DNA of 64,000 bases, from the NCBI GenBank assembly GCA_015179045.1, contig WHUZ01000006.1, positions 558,001 to 622,000 on the forward strand, written 5' to 3'. Positions 1-12,872 of the stretch are shown one piece after another. The position numbers and the translations under genes were made by a program. The DNA is from Kalaharituber pfeilii (lineage: Eukaryota; Ascomycota; Pezizomycetes; Pezizales; Pezizaceae). Below the pieces are notes generated by a model. It worked only from the letters and a program-made list of their open reading frames with translations, ran no database searches and had not been told where the DNA came from. Within the stretch, counting starts at the first letter, position 1. Every line of letters begins with the position of its first letter.

Positions 1-3000
1 ACGCTGGGCCTGCCGGCTATACGAACTCTACACATCAATCCAGACTGCAAATGCACCGCTATTATTGTTGCCTTATTCAAGTTGCTTGGGCGACTCGGGT
101 TACACCGCACTTGCAGTTCCCAGAGCACTGTCGTCCGCAAAAGTACGTGCACAACCGACAGAATTAAACATCGATATTGGCAGCGATCTAGAAAAATCAA
201 GCATCTCACTTACGCAGGTGTATTACAACGGTACATGACACTTCTTGCTTTGACCTTCCCAGTTTGGTCATTATGGGCTTGCGAAGTGTTCGAAGTGCCC
301 AGATCAACGTTAAGGTCATATGCATACCCAATCCGAACAACCCGCTTCCGCCGAGAACGAACTCCCCAAGCCCCTGGCAGCCATTCAGCCCTACGGCCAC
401 TCTGTTGCCATGCGTTCTTATTTCCAGACTGCTTAAATACTTATTATTACGTTTTGGTGAGCAACGTCAGCCAACCGTTCTCGTGTCATTTATGTCAGCT
501 AAAATTGTAGAGAACCGCACACGCTATGATCAAAACACCCAATCAGAGCTCAATCAAACATGTATCCCAAGGCGTATGGCTGCGCAACCGAATGCCTCCT
601 TGTCACAGTGGACTCGGGGGGCATACAGAGAAATTATTAGGCCCTGCTGGTTTCGTACTAAGGTCCTGCCGTTATCATTGTATTCGTTCCATAGCTATAG
701 TAATAGGATGTTCGGATGTGAATGAAGTTTAAGTGAGTAAAATGGAACGGCTGCGGTCCTTACAGGCACCATGTTTTTGCTGTAACTCCAAGTATTCCAA
801 CCCCCATCAGATGTTCAGAGCCCATGCAAAACATCTGCCCAGTGGCTGGAGGATGCATACCTGCATCATCCAATATGTTTGCTAAAACTCAATTGCTTGA
901 CGCAGTCACACCACATCATATCTATTGAACTAGTCTGGCTCACTATTGAACTCTAAGCTCAACGACGTCAACATTGTAATTGGTGCAATGTGACGCAAAT
1001 TCATTTAAAGTAGTAAATGTTCACCAAAATCATCGTGAAACGTCACGTAAGTGTCGTTGATGGACCCACGAGTGAAATGGAGTGCATGCGGATCCTTCCA
1101 ATTCATAATAGCCATTAGAGATCTACTGATATGTACTACAGTACTAGATTGTGGTTTGTGGTTACTGATACCCTTCTTCTTTGGCCTGGCCTGAGGTAAG
1201 CCTTTTACACCGACAGAATATGCCAGCGTTTCAAAAATTTATGAACTTCATGCATAGAACAGTTGAATTTGCATGCATGTTACACAACCTTCAAGGGGCC
1301 CCAGTAGTTCCGACCTATGCGATTGGCTGATGATCTGAAGCTCAGCTGCAAAAACACCCTTCTTTAATTCTACTCAGCTCTCCTCTAGTAACGAAAGAGT
1401 CTCGGCTTCGTATCCTCGTGCCTTGTACTTTAACTTAACATCTGGTGCATACCTTGTGCCATTGTGAATGTTATGGTGGAAGTCAACTGCAACGAGGTCA
1501 ATCGTGTTTGATGGAGTTAGTCTCCTGCGTAGATCTCAAGTAGTAAGGCATGTCTATGCTCAGTTGGCGCAAGATCACGCTTAGGTTAGCATGAACTAAG
1601 TGTATCAAATAAATCTCTTAGGAATTAATGTTGTCACAGCATACAAGAAAACGATTTCGAATAACGAGTGTCCTAAACTGGGCAAACTTGTAGCGCGTCG
1701 CATACAACAGCGTTGAACATGCAAACTACATGTAGAATACTTCGTAGCGGCCCTGGCTTATGAGCAGGCCTGGTCTACCTGCTCTGAGTAGAGACTAGTG
1801 GTATATGTGACCATAGTGCGCAAGTATATTGCAGATATCTGTTATTGAGAGTTAGTTCTCTTTGGATTTTCAAAGCGAAGGTAACACAAGCGGCGACGTA
1901 TCTTGGAATGTGATAGAAAACACTCTTGCAAATTGATGATGTAAGCATTTGAAAAATAAACAAATAGATCTTCCTACTCGATGGCGGTACTGGCATCATT
2001 GTGGTACTGTTTTTCTCCTCGCTGCGCTCGTAGAGTGCCCTAGGGGGCTTGGTATGAGACTGTTTTTCTCCGTTGATATATTGCATATATGCATTGGCCC
2101 GACATTGTTTGCATATATCAACTTACATGTCAGAGTGACCAGTTGAACGACTCAGAGGTTATTTATAAGCGATAAAAATGATCAAGAAGGCCAACTATGT
2201 AAGGAAAAGCGAGGCGAGAAGAACATCTCCCACTGAGGTACTCTGTAGACACTGCCATAGCAAGCTTTTAAGGTAGGCTCTTCAGAAGCGGTCAGACGAC
2301 TTGTGACTGTAGTTACAATATGATACTTGTAATTGAGTAATGTAAATTCTTTGACTGTATGATGGACTAAAATAATTTCTGAAGTAGTGGATTCATTGTG
2401 GCGAAGTTCTTATTGAGCAGGACAAACTTTGGGAGTTCTAAAGTGAGACATACAGTACCTTTTTTGGCTCTCGAGGGCATGGGCGCCTCTGTGCCAGTGA
2501 TCATTCGGTCCCTGTCGCGTAGACTGGAGGGGAATACAATGCTGCCAGGACTGCAGTCCACTTCTGAGCTTGTGTGGGGGCTAGAAAAGTTTGAGTCTGT
2601 GAGACGTTGAAGTCGGCGACGCCGGTTGTACGGATCTGATACCTAACACAAATGGTCCTGTCAGATGGCGTATTTTGAGGGTGAAGTGTAGGCACGAGAC
2701 TAGAGAGTTGGTTGGATTGCGGGCATGCTTGCTTGACTTGCCATGAAACTGGAGTGGATAGTTCTCGTAACCAGGAGTAGGATAACATGGCATGGGATGC
2801 TATTTTGTCAACTTCCCAAATACTCAATCGAGTGTAACAGAGTAACCATGAATACGTCAAAAATTAGCACGCCATGCTTGGGAATGCGTACAACCACATC
2901 TCTGGGGGTCCAATAGCGAGTGGTTGAGTGAAATTAATCCTCCCCGCGCAGCTGTCCAAATGAAAGAACCTGGGCTCAAACCTTTTGACAAGGCTTGGTG

Positions 3001-3793
3001 ATATATGTTATGTGCTGTTATACCAAATTTCCAGGCCAGTCATGAAGCAGGTTAACGATTGGATAGCTTATTTTAGACTACTATAGCTATTTGGATTGAA
3101 ACTAATCATGATACTGTTTCCTCTCGCAATGGCGGCAAGAAGGTGACACTCCAATTAGGTGTATTGAGAACTTAGCAGCTTTAGTTTGGCAGCGACGACT
3201 GTGGCCAGACAGATGTCATGTAGACATGGTTGCGCACCTCGATGCCTTTAGTGGTCATGGGGACAAGAATTGGGGTGTCACCAACGATTCGTTGAGTATA
3301 GTCTGGGTTTCTTTGAGCACAGTCTGGTTATGTTGAGTACGTCCCTATATCCCAGCATAACGGTTCTGTACTGAGTCCAACTTGGGTAGCGACAGCTTGG
3401 GGGGTGGCAACAGTCGATGTTGCGAAGTTGTCGGTTGGGGGGGGGAAGACGTGGCCACGGGTAGGCTGTAACGGCACGGTTACAATAATCCGGCCATGGA
3501 GAGTCTCGCTGCTAAAATTAGAGACCACTGGTTCGAGTATCCACCGGCTGCAGCATCTCTGAGGGATATCATAGTATTGCAGCAACCCACAGCCACTAGC
3601 CTGAAAAGGCGACAGCACTTACTTTACTTGCTTACTCATGCATACTACATTTTGATGCCAACAGTATAATATGCAGCTTGCAGTATACAATGCATATGCC
3701 GGTGAAAAATGGCTTGCCTACAGCTCAGATATTTACATAATTTTGTGAGTTACCTGGATGCATGGCTATAGGCCGAGGCGGTGTATGCATGTA

Positions 3794-3847
3794 AGCCTGC
3801 TGAGGGATTGTAGCCTGCTGAGGGATTGTAGCCTGCTGAGGGATTGT
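3794..3847. repeat. 18-bp tandem repeat, three perfect copies
   Basis: The unit AGCCTGCTGAGGGATTGT occurs three times head to tail without mismatch, followed by the first bases of a fourth copy. It lies in non-coding spacer. Confidence 0.9.
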
Positions 3848-4625
3848 AGCCTTAGGGCGAATAGATATTACTCAAGTGGTATATCGCAGGCGACATAGGG
3901 CTGACGCTGATGCTGATCCAGCTTGCGGCCTGGGCATTTGGGGCGGCCATATGTATTCCGGAAATTTCTGAAGCAAGTACCTACAGGATACTGTACCTGT
4001 TGCCCATCGACATTTCGGGGAGGAGGGGGGTTGGTTGGGGGGGTGGGGGGGGTGGGGGGGGTTGTCTGAGAGCACTAGGGTATGCATGGAGCGGACGGAG
4101 CTCTGAAGGGGCCGAATTCCAGCGAGGGCGATCGCAGAGTAAGTTTTACGAGATACGAACTGGGCTGCACGGCGAGGGGCAACGGGGGAGGGGTGGTGTT
4201 TGGGGGGGTATTAGTGGGCTCTACCAGCGAAACGCTGCTTGTGCAGCCATGGGCAGCCCCATTGTGGAGCGGTCGTGTCGGGGCAGGAGCAGAGCGAGCA
4301 GAGCGAGCAGAGCGAGATAGGCAGCTAGGAGCCCCATGCCGCAGACGCCCAGGATACCGCCCGTTGCGGGTTGCGGCGCACACAAATGCAAGATGCAAGC
4401 CGAAGCGTAGCCAGGCCGCACGGCAGAGTCCGAGACGCGGCCAGACTCCTCCGCTCCGCTCCGCGCCGCGCCCTCGCCGCTCGCCCCTCGCCCTCGCGCC
4501 ACGCCCAACACCGCTGCGCCCGTCGCTGACTCCCGCCAGCGGCCTCGCCTGCAAGGAAAACCGCCTCCGCCAGTCCGGCCCGCCTCTGCGACGTCGCCAG
4601 CAAGATGGTGCGATGCCGTCGCTCG

Positions 4626-4720
4626 TCCCCTTCCCCCTTCCCCCTTCCCCCCTCCCCCTCCCCCTCCCCCTCCCCCCTCCTCCCTCCTCTCTCCTCCCTC
4701 CCCCTACACCCTCCTCCTCC
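4626..4720. repeat. C/T-rich low-complexity tract
   Basis: Almost pure pyrimidine on the plus strand, built from CCCTTC and CCCCTC units. The many overlapping frames here on both strands are a compositional artefact. Confidence 0.85.
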
Positions 4721-5061
4721 ATGCTGCATGCCCTCTGCTCCTCATGGTCGGTAAAGCTCTCTGTACCACCACTACAATAAGCCCACCACCCCCCCCCAGC
4801 CCCAAGTACTTGGGATTCCTATTTCCTACCTAAAGTACCCATCATAGATCTTACTACGTTTCCAGAAGCCCCCTCACCCTTCCCAATAGATCCGTCTTAG
4901 CCTAGGCATGTACAGGCCCCCCTCATCCCTCTTGCATCTCTTTTACCACCACCCCTTGTCCGCCCAATAAGGGCCTGGGCCACGATCTGAACGTTTATCG
5001 TACGGTCCTCCTTTTAGTTGCCAGTGCCTAGCGTCTGAACAGCCCCTCATCCTGTGTGTAG

Positions 5062-5086
5062 CCCCCCCCCCCCCCCCCCCCCCCCC
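5062..5086. repeat. C25 homopolymer
   Basis: Twenty-five consecutive C residues, about 490 bp upstream of the Zn2Cys6 start codon. Such a run can form G-quadruplex or i-motif structures, and its length is likely to be unstable or misread. Confidence 0.9.
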
Positions 5087-5578
5087 AGCTAACCTCTGTA
5101 CTTGCTTGATTGATGTAAGTACCTTGTGGAACCAACTGCTGATTGGGAAACTATGGTTTAAGCACAGAACACATCCCATGTCTCACACACAGCTTTTTTT
5201 GGGTCGGCTTTTACTGCCCTCCTATCCACAAGTCAACCACCCTATATAATACACGGGCCCGCATCGACGGAGCACGATTCCTGATACAACAGTCAACTGA
5301 CATCAGTCTCTCGTTTTATTCAAAATTCACCATTATTTCACTTCTCGGGAATTATTTGACCCAGCCATACTCGTTCATACCCAGTCGTTCCCCAGTCTTA
5401 AAAAAAAAAACAGAACATTACAGTATCTGGGTCTTGAATAATAGTTTTCGCACATAAAAGTGAACATACATACACTCGCTTGACGATAGCAAAGCTTTTC
5501 AAATCACGATTCAAGCTGGATTTCGAATTTTTTCCGCCTGTTCCCCCACACTCGTTAATCCATCATAATTTCATTGGG

Positions 5579-8325
5579 ATGGACCCCCTACAGATGTCTT
5601 CGAGCTCTATACTTAGCACTTTCCCCCGAAACTCATTTCCAGCTGCATCTGCGCCTGTCGTGCAGGGAGGAGGTGAATCGACCAAATCAGTCACCGTTAA
5701 GCCCTTGGCGAAGGACAGTACTACCATCGCTGGCGAGGTGCGCACAAAACCCAAGCAGTCCAAAAGTCGGAATGGTAAGAATTTTTTTTATTGTGGCAAA
5801 AAGATACTTAATATTCGGTGGCAGAATTGCAGCAGTTTGCACAAATGACACCAATACAATTTCTATTTTGGACATATGACGCTAATGGCTTTATGCAGGT
5901 TGCGTTACTTGCAAGGGGAAAAGACTCAAATGCGATGAAACAAAGCCAACCTGCCAGCAGTGTAAGTCGCTACGAAACAAATTAAGATTCAACACAAATA
6001 CTGACTGGAAATCAACTAGGCACAAAGAGGGGAGTTGAATGCGGAGGCTACAAAAAGGACTTCAAGTGGCGAGCATATGAAGAAACCCAGTTAACCTCCA
6101 AAGCTCCGAAGAATTCCAGAAAGGGTATGTTCTATCTAGTGATTTCAATGTGTGCACATACTTACTAGCAATCCTAGCTACCAACGGTATCAGCAAACCG
6201 AAGAAAGTGCCACCCCCCTTATCTAACGCAGCCTTGAACATTAGTGAAAGCTCGCTATCGGTTTTGAGTGCATCGCTCTCGCCATTTTCTCCGACGTTTG
6301 GCTCCCCACTGCCATATGAAGGGGGGAGTAGATACCCAGAGCACCTTTCCCATCCAGATATTCCATCATCAGCAAAAAGCGAAGGATTTGATCTAGAAAA
6401 TGATCACTGCTATGTAGCATCGCATGATGGGTCACTGTCGCCACAATATCGCTATGGGCACCATTCCCAGGCAAGCCAATCGAGTATTGATACATATATC
6501 GATTTAAATGATCTTGGGCCATATTCATCGACAAACACTAGTTACAATGATTTATCAGCCAGTCTCACAGGCGTAGTACCTGTTACCGACATGAATCAGC
6601 CCCTTATTTATCCTACCATCTCTGTGGATTCAACATTATACAATGTCAATAGCCCGCCCATAAAACAAGAGGAGGTGGATGATGATCAGCTCTATGGTCT
6701 TGCTTCTGTTGTATCCCAGGATGACAATAGATGGGGTATCAGTTTCCCGTCACCAGCAATGTCCAGCCACTCTTCAATCTCCACTGATTCGCAATCCAAA
6801 CAGTCTATTGTTCGCCCAATGAATTCTAGTGAACCGGATTTATTAATGATGCACTTTGATAAGACCACCTGTGGCATCATGTCTCTGAAAAATGGTCCCA
6901 ACGAGAATCCTTGGAGAACTCTGATTTGGCCTATGGCAAGAGAGACCCCAGCGCTTTATCATGCTCTCTCTGCAATGACTGCATTCCACCTTTCCCGTGA
7001 TTCTCAGGCCTTCAGAGTCCAAGGCGTTGAGCATGTGCGAAGGAGTTTAAACGCTCTCAGCAGTGGGATTGGCAATGGAACCGTAAGCGATGAGGGCGCG
7101 CTAGCAACGACACTCGTGCTTGCATTTGCAGAAGCATTTGACCGACACATCACTACTGGTACCGAGCATCTTAAAGGAGCAAAGATTTTAATCAATCGAG
7201 CTTTGACAAGATATCAGCAGAGTCCTCAGTGGGGTGGGAATGTCCGGCGCTTGAAGTTTCTCTACAACGTTTGGATCTATCTCGACGTTCTCGCAAGGCT
7301 CACTTCAGACAACGAAGATGATGAAGTTGCGAATCCAATTGTTTTTGGTCCGGTTTCCCCAACAGAAGAAATTGATCCATTGATGGGCTGTGCTACGACA
7401 TTGTTTCCGTTAATTGGTCGTGTGGCAAATCTCGTTCGCAAGGTCCGTCAGGTCAATGTCAACAATATGAATATCATATCTGAGGCAATTGATCTTAAAT
7501 CTCAGTTGGAAAATTGGGCACCTGCATCCTCATTCCATCCCCTTGAAGACACTGCCACCACAATGGTCCACTGTTTGAAAACAGCCGAAGCATATCGTTA
7601 CGCGACATTGCTGTACCTTCACCAGGCAGTTCCGGAGATACCGTCGGCAAGCTCTCATCAGCTTGCTAAGAAAGTGTTAAACTTGCTCGCCAGTGTACCA
7701 ATAACTTCCGGTTCGTGTATTGTGCATATATATCCACTCCTAGCTGCCGGGTGTGAAGCTCAGGGCCCGCAAGAGAGAGATTGGGTCAAGAACAGATGGG
7801 AGCAGCTTTCCGCTCGAATGTGGATTGGAAATGTCGATAGAGCTTGGGAAGTGATGAAGGAAGTTTGGCTTCGCAGAGACCAACAAACTGGTCAGAACCA
7901 TTGCGAGGACACCTTTGTACGAGGTACACCCATGCTTCGTACAACTTATTCTCATCCTGGTTCGCGAGCCTCATCGGTTCCTAGAAATATGAGCCCAGAG
8001 GATTCGAACAGGAGGGACTATGCATCTTTCACCACAGAACCTGAAAGTGTGTCTCTTTTTGATGGGTATGGCTATCCTATCGACCCACGTGAGAGGAGAA
8101 AGGACATGTTCGATGATATGCCAATGAGACCATTGGTAAGGTCGAGTAGTGAGGGTTTGCTCGATGAGTACGATCACAACACTCAGGAAGATGTAACCGT
8201 AAAAAGTGGATTACATTGGGCGGGTGTTATGAGAGACTGGCAATGGGAAGGTAAGCTGCATCTGCTTCTCCAACATCTTTTGATAAATATGATGGCTAAC
8301 TTTTTAACCAGTCCTTCTTGGTTGA
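5579..8325 (+). CDS. Zn2Cys6 fungal transcription factor, five exons
   Basis: Proposed join 5579-5774, 5899-5961, 6020-6124, 6178-8250, 8312-8325 (816 aa). All introns are GT-AG (53-124 bp) and the frame holds throughout. The DNA-binding domain spans exons 1-3: cysteines at about residues 67, 70, 77, 84, 87 and 94 give the canonical C-x2-C-x6-C-x6-C-x2-C-x6-C binuclear zinc cluster, followed by a basic KKDFKWR stretch. The acidic, Ser-rich middle suggests a linker or activation region. From about residue 310 the pattern with NPWRTLIWPMARETPALYHA and later helices matches the fungal-specific regulatory domain (Fungal_trans_2/DUF3468 type). It is a nuclear regulator; target genes cannot be inferred. 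The start at 5579 was chosen because it is the ATG in frame with the zinc cluster. The stop lies two bases into codon 5 after a final 61-bp intron; without that splice the frame would run on to 8450 into a hydrophobic tail that looks spurious. Confidence 0.9.
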
Positions 8326-9536
8326 TGTTGCTTTTATTTTTCAGGTTTTTTTCGCCATTTCTTTCCTTAATAGTTCGGCGTTTTCTGGTTCATCTCATGA
8401 ATATGGTTAATTGGATGTTTCTCTTATTTCTGGGTACAATGGTGTATTGATGGGCTTGTAAGCATGGTCATTCCTTCCCTTGAATTGGGTTTCTTGCTTT
8501 TGGTTCACCATTATCTGGGTAAGCGGTTACAGTCTCATCTGGCGTTACACCTGTTGGTTGTTTTCATGTCATTCCTTCATAAGTTTTCTGGTCTTGTGGT
8601 GTTCTTCTAGGTTTTCCACAGCGTTAATATTTGCATATACCAGTTATCAAGGGTAGATATGGGTACCATGGTTATTTCTTCCTCTCATTTGTGCTCTTTT
8701 CACTCCTATTTTATTCTACCTCTGTTTTGCCTTGAAGGATGAGTGTGATAATGTCTCTTTATGTTGTGTGGACTACAGGATAGGTTTGTAAAGGCGAGAC
8801 CCTCACCTTTAGGTTTTCTTCATCTCGTTCTATTGCTGCAGGATTTTCGGGAGTGAAGAGGCAGTCGCACTCGAGGTTGGGTTGGTCGGCAGAAGAGTTT
8901 TTGAATGGATTGGGCGCTGCAAATCTTGGGATGCACTTGGGTACGATACCCTTTGTTGCAGAGAAACTTTTAGGTTGTTTTACTCGGAAGGAACGGCAAT
9001 CTGGCTTGTGGTTATCTTGGGTTTGATCGTGGTAGAATAGGTTGCTCATTGTGGCAAGTCGCAGGGTTGAATTAGTCTGGGGAGGATTTCTATGAGATGG
9101 TAATGGTAGATACGAGTAAAGATAATATTTTGTTTTGAAGCTGCTCGTGGAGTTGAAGTGCTATTAGTTGTGTCTTGGTTTCATTGTAAGCACCCTATCG
9201 TTTATTCATGAATGCTTTCGAGGGTGCAGATCAGCCGCCCTTGCATAATGAGGACCGAAGTGGGAGGGCGAAGGGCTCAGGAGGACAAGACTGATTTGGA
9301 AGTTGCGTTCGGTGTTGACGGTGTAAATGCTGAGCGATCTAATATCGACGAAAGATTTTGTTTGAATGCAGTCGAAGGCAGCTGAAGCAGTCCGGAGGCT
9401 CAATCTTTGGGCCAAATCAAGCGGATGTATGAAACAAGAACACAAGGGGATGTGGTTTAAAGTTAGATATAGCACAGCAGGCCCATGAGCCACCTTGGTC
9501 GGATGGCTGCCTGCATATATATACAATACGGAATTG

Positions 9537-9648
9537 GGAGGAGGAGGGGAGGAGGGGGAGGCGGAGGAGGAGGAGCAGGAGGAGGAGGAGGAGGAGGAGG
9601 AGGAGGAGGAGCAGGAGGAGGAGGAGGAGGAGGAGAAGAAGAAGAAAG
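9537..9648. repeat. (GGA)n trinucleotide microsatellite
   Basis: About 110 bp of nearly pure GGA with a few GCA and GAA interruptions. It reads as poly-Glu/Gly on the plus strand and poly-Pro/Leu on the minus strand in the surrounding open frames. Confidence 0.9.
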
Positions 9649-10288
9649 AGAACTGGTGCGTATGGTGCCCACGTATGAAGCCCGGTGCTTGTGTGAGCTA
9701 CCGGTGCGTTGCCTTGATGCTTATGGCGGAAATCAACGTTCTTCTCGGTCGATTTATGTCTCTTCCTGCCACTCCACGACGCTTTGCTCAGCGATATATG
9801 GCCGGGCCGGCACCCTCGTGTGCAGTAGAAAGGGTGACGGCATCGAGAGTCGAGGGATTGGCTTGCCGGAAGAGGCAAATAGTTCCCTGCCGCGCATCTG
9901 CCAGCCACCGCCCAGTCAGGTATAACATCATCATCATATATGTACTGAGGAATCGCCGCAAAAAAACGCGTCCTGATACTAGCTAGCACGCCGGTAGCCT
10001 TCAGCAGAGCCATCCGCTTGAATTGCATTGTCCTCGAGTGCAGACATGTATAGCACGGCCGGGTGCGTGCCCTCAGCCGCGCGGAGTGGCTGCCACTGCA
10101 CGTGTGCTTACAGGCGGGCGAGCGCCGCTGTCCGCCCAGCCCCGCCACTCGCCCCCCCGCATCCACCCCGAGCGGCCCTTATCGATAGCAGCCCCACAGC
10201 AAAGAACCCCTACCCATATGCATATGCATGCAGCCCCAGGCCCCGGATGGGCGGCGGCCCCCTACTTCCGAATTAGGTAATACAATAC

Positions 10289-10345
10289 GCCTCCCGCCTC
10301 CCGCCTCCCGCCTCCCGCCTCCCGCCTCCCGCCTCCCGCCTCCCC
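10289..10345. repeat. (CCTCCCG)n 7-bp array
   Basis: About eight head-to-tail CCTCCCG units, giving repeated GGG runs on the minus strand with strong G-quadruplex potential. It lies about 330 bp upstream of the glycosylase ATG. Confidence 0.85.
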
Positions 10346-10675
10346 CCGCGTCGCCGCCAGCGCGCACCGTCGGAATGCTCTTTGGCTGCTCGCACAAGGC
10401 CCCATAGCTTCCCCGCTGGCTCACGAGAAAAGAAAAACAGAAGACATCTATCATAGATCTCTCCCCCCCCGTTGTTCTTGTTTCACTGCAATTTTGTCCA
10501 GCCGATACATGGTATATATGCCTGTGCGGTTGATTGTGAAATATCCGGAAAAGACATCTGCGGTTTGCCACACAACGCCCTTTACTCTCTCGTAGGCAAC
10601 TGGCCCCCCCCCCCCATACATTGTCCTCCCATTATTCCCGTCTCTCGAGTTTCTCTACCTGCGTTGATAGGGACT

Positions 10676-12158
10676 ATGTCAACCAGACAGCTCCGCTCGG
10701 CGGCAAGATCCAAGGCTACCACGCGTTCGCCAAACGGTGGCCCTGCTGCCAATATTCTGCCTTTTAAAAGAGGCAAGGCAAGCAGCTCAGCAGTATCGGC
10801 GAAAGTCAAGGGGAAAGAGCAGCCTGCATCTACAGTCCCTAGAAAGCGGCCAATCTCCCCCTCTAGTTCTCTGTCCCCACCTCGCTCTCCACCAACAACT
10901 GAAGCTAAAAAGGGCTCGTCGAATTCACCCAAGCGTCAGAAACTGTCAAATCATCTTGCGGGAACCACTCCATTCCCTGACCATCCGCACCCAACGCCAG
11001 CAGAAGTCCAGGTAGTCGTGGACTTGCTCTCCGAAAAAACATGGAGTACATACTCGCCCACCAAAACCCCCTCTGCCAAACCTCCTTGTCACGGGTTGCG
11101 GAGAGGTTCCATCGGTCCTTGACGCTTTAATACGTACTCTTCTTTCTGCGAGTACAACTGCCCAGAATTCGAATCGTGCCTTTAGAGGGTTGGTGGAAGC
11201 ATTTGGGATATGTGGGAAGAAGGGAAGTGTGGACTGGGAGAAGGTGAGAAAAGCAAGTGAGAAGGAGGTGTACGAGGCTATTAAAGGTGGGGGGCTGGCA
11301 AATGTGAAGAGTAAGAGGATTAAGAGGATTCTGGACCAGGTATGGGAAGAAGCACAAGTCAAGAAAAAACAAAGGCAAGAAAAGGCAATGAAGGGCGAAG
11401 AGCAGGATGATGATACAGTTGTTGTGAGAAAGGGTGAAGATGGGAATGTGGTTAAGCAGGAATATCACGGCCATCAACTTGTCTCCAGACCATGGAGTTC
11501 TGAATCCCCATCTGAGCAGGACAATGCTACGCCTAACCACATTGCCACCTCAGAATACGAGTTCGAAGATGATCTGTCCCTTGACTACCTCCACACCCTC
11601 CCCGACACTGAAGCTATGTCCAAGCTCACCTCTTTCGAAGGCATTGGCTTCAAGACTGCCAGCTGCGTTCTCCTCTTCTGCATGTCGCGAGAGTCCTTCG
11701 CTGTCGATACCCATGTGTTTAGACTTGCGAGATTCCTAAACTGGGTTCCACCCGATAAGGCGACTCGCGAAACGGCGTTCTGGCATTTGGATGCGAAGTT
11801 GCCGGGGGAGCATAAGTATGCGCTACATCAGCTATTTATTAAGCATGGAAGGGAGTGTTTATGGTGTAAGGCGGGGGGACCGCTAACGTACGAGGATGCA
11901 GTTTCTGCGCAGGATAAGAAGCTGAAGAAAAGGGAAAAGGTTAAGGTGAAAAAGGAGAAGGGTGAAGAAGGTGAAGAGGATACTAACACCAGTGAGAGTG
12001 GGCTAGACATGGGGGTGGTGCTGGAAAAGTGTCCGATTGAACACTTGGTGAAAAGGTTTCATGGGGCAAGTAAAGGGAAGGGAGTAAAATGGGAAGCAGA
12101 GCTAGGCGCGGAGTTGCAAAATATGGACGAGAACGTGCAGCAACAAGCCGAGAATTGA
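10676..12158 (+). CDS. HhH-GPD DNA glycosylase (endonuclease III-like), frame broken once
   Basis: The first part (ATG 10676, MSTRQLRSAARSK) is a Ser/Lys/Pro-rich nuclear-type N-terminus, in frame to an A6 run at 11034-11039. The rest of the protein continues one base out of phase to 12158. Dropping one A gives a continuous family-like join (LLSEK-HGVHTRPPKP-VTGCGEVPSVLDALIRTLLSA). The C-terminal half carries the helix-hairpin-helix with the catalytic lysine region (FEGIGFKTASCVLLF) and the catalytic aspartate motif VDTHVFRLARF, so both residues of the bifunctional endonuclease III mechanism (Lys and Asp) are present. Expected role: base-excision repair of oxidised bases in nuclear DNA. The Fe-S region is reduced to HGRECLWC plus a later CPIEHLV, separated by a Lys/Glu-rich insert. 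No GT-AG intron can explain the phase change, so it is a real frameshift or a base-call error in the homopolymer. An acidic insert lies around residues 220-270. Confidence 0.85.
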
Positions 12159-12872
12159 TATCATATTAGGAGGTTTAGCGAGTGGATACGTATTAGGAAT
12201 ACTATGTTTGCTTCCACAAGTTTTTATATTACAAGCATGCATATGACCTGTTAATGCGTCACCAAATATATATATATGACCTAACACAAGGGCCTCTGCA
12301 GCATATCAAGTAGGAATATTGCAGCTAATAGTTTGATAAATCCCAAAGGGCTGGTAACATATACGCAGTGTAGTTTACCACTCCCTGTCTTGGCACCACA
12401 TACCTGGCATTGAGCAACAAAAGGCATCCTGATAAGGAAGTAGACTAATGCAGGTCCGATTTCAGTGAGCTTGGTCATTAAGATGGTTGACAGGACAGAT
12501 GGCATGCAGACGAGTGGCATGCACCCTATGTATGCAGGGTGCATAATATCCAAACGAGTTTCTTCGCCCATTCTTTGCACTACAGGTCAGTGTGTGTCAT
12601 ATATGGCCCATATATTCATCAAAAAAAAAAACGGAAACAATAGCAATAAGCAGTAGATATATCCAGTAAAACAATTAAAATTCCCTATACTCGAATTCCA
12701 AAATTGCCCTACTTTTCCAAGCGCCAGCTAGATCCAGACTTGCACCGTTGTGGTCAAGCATACCATACTATTCCCATCCTATTCACCAAGAAATGACCCA
12801 TCGAGGGCCGCACTCTGTGACCGCACTGCAATCTCCAGACTATGATTGTGCGCGCTAACGAACTTGTCATGC
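12159..12872. other. Spacer between convergent genes
   Basis: No gene seen. It contains the 3' flanks of the glycosylase (+) and of the xylanase relic (-), a short TA repeat near 12270 and an A11 run near 12619. Confidence 0.6.

Larger units (their letters stand above)
1..5578. other. Gene-poor spacer and 5' leader of the next gene
   Basis: No open frame here shows a recognisable domain, codon pattern or convincing splice structure. The longer frames near 82-725 overlap one another in different phases, and those at 3.9-4.8 kb lie on both strands of a G/C-skewed stretch. The visible structure is simple repeats: a triple 18-mer at 3794-3847, a C/T tract at 4626-4720 and a C25 run at 5062-5086. 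The last few hundred bases probably include promoter and leader of the Zn2Cys6 gene, but no defined element can be assigned. Confidence 0.6.
8326..10675. other. Spacer with two G/C-skewed microsatellites
   Basis: No supportable gene. The T-rich 3' flank of the Zn2Cys6 gene is followed by unremarkable sequence to about 9.5 kb. Long open frames at 9.4-10.2 kb on both strands are created by the (GGA)n tract and a G/C-rich stretch, and have poly-Leu, poly-Pro or poly-Glu content with no domain. The end of the interval should hold the glycosylase promoter, including a (CCTCCCG)n array at 10289-10345. Confidence 0.6.

Noticed and set aside
82..725. Overlapping plus-strand frames of 142 and 153 codons
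   Set aside because: They overlap in different phases, have no domain, no splice pattern and biased low-information composition.
4075..4780. Frames of more than 200 codons on both strands
   Set aside because: Both arise from the G/C- and C/T-rich tract, with Arg/Gly/Pro-rich content and no conserved feature.
8251..8450. Extension of the Zn2Cys6 protein with a hydrophobic C-terminus
   Set aside because: A GTAAGC donor and AACCAG acceptor give a short final exon; the hydrophobic stretch is T-rich intron and 3' flank.
9417..10166. Minus-strand frame of 249 codons with a long Leu run
   Set aside because: The Leu and Pro runs are the complement of the (GGA)n microsatellite; nothing outside it looks coding.
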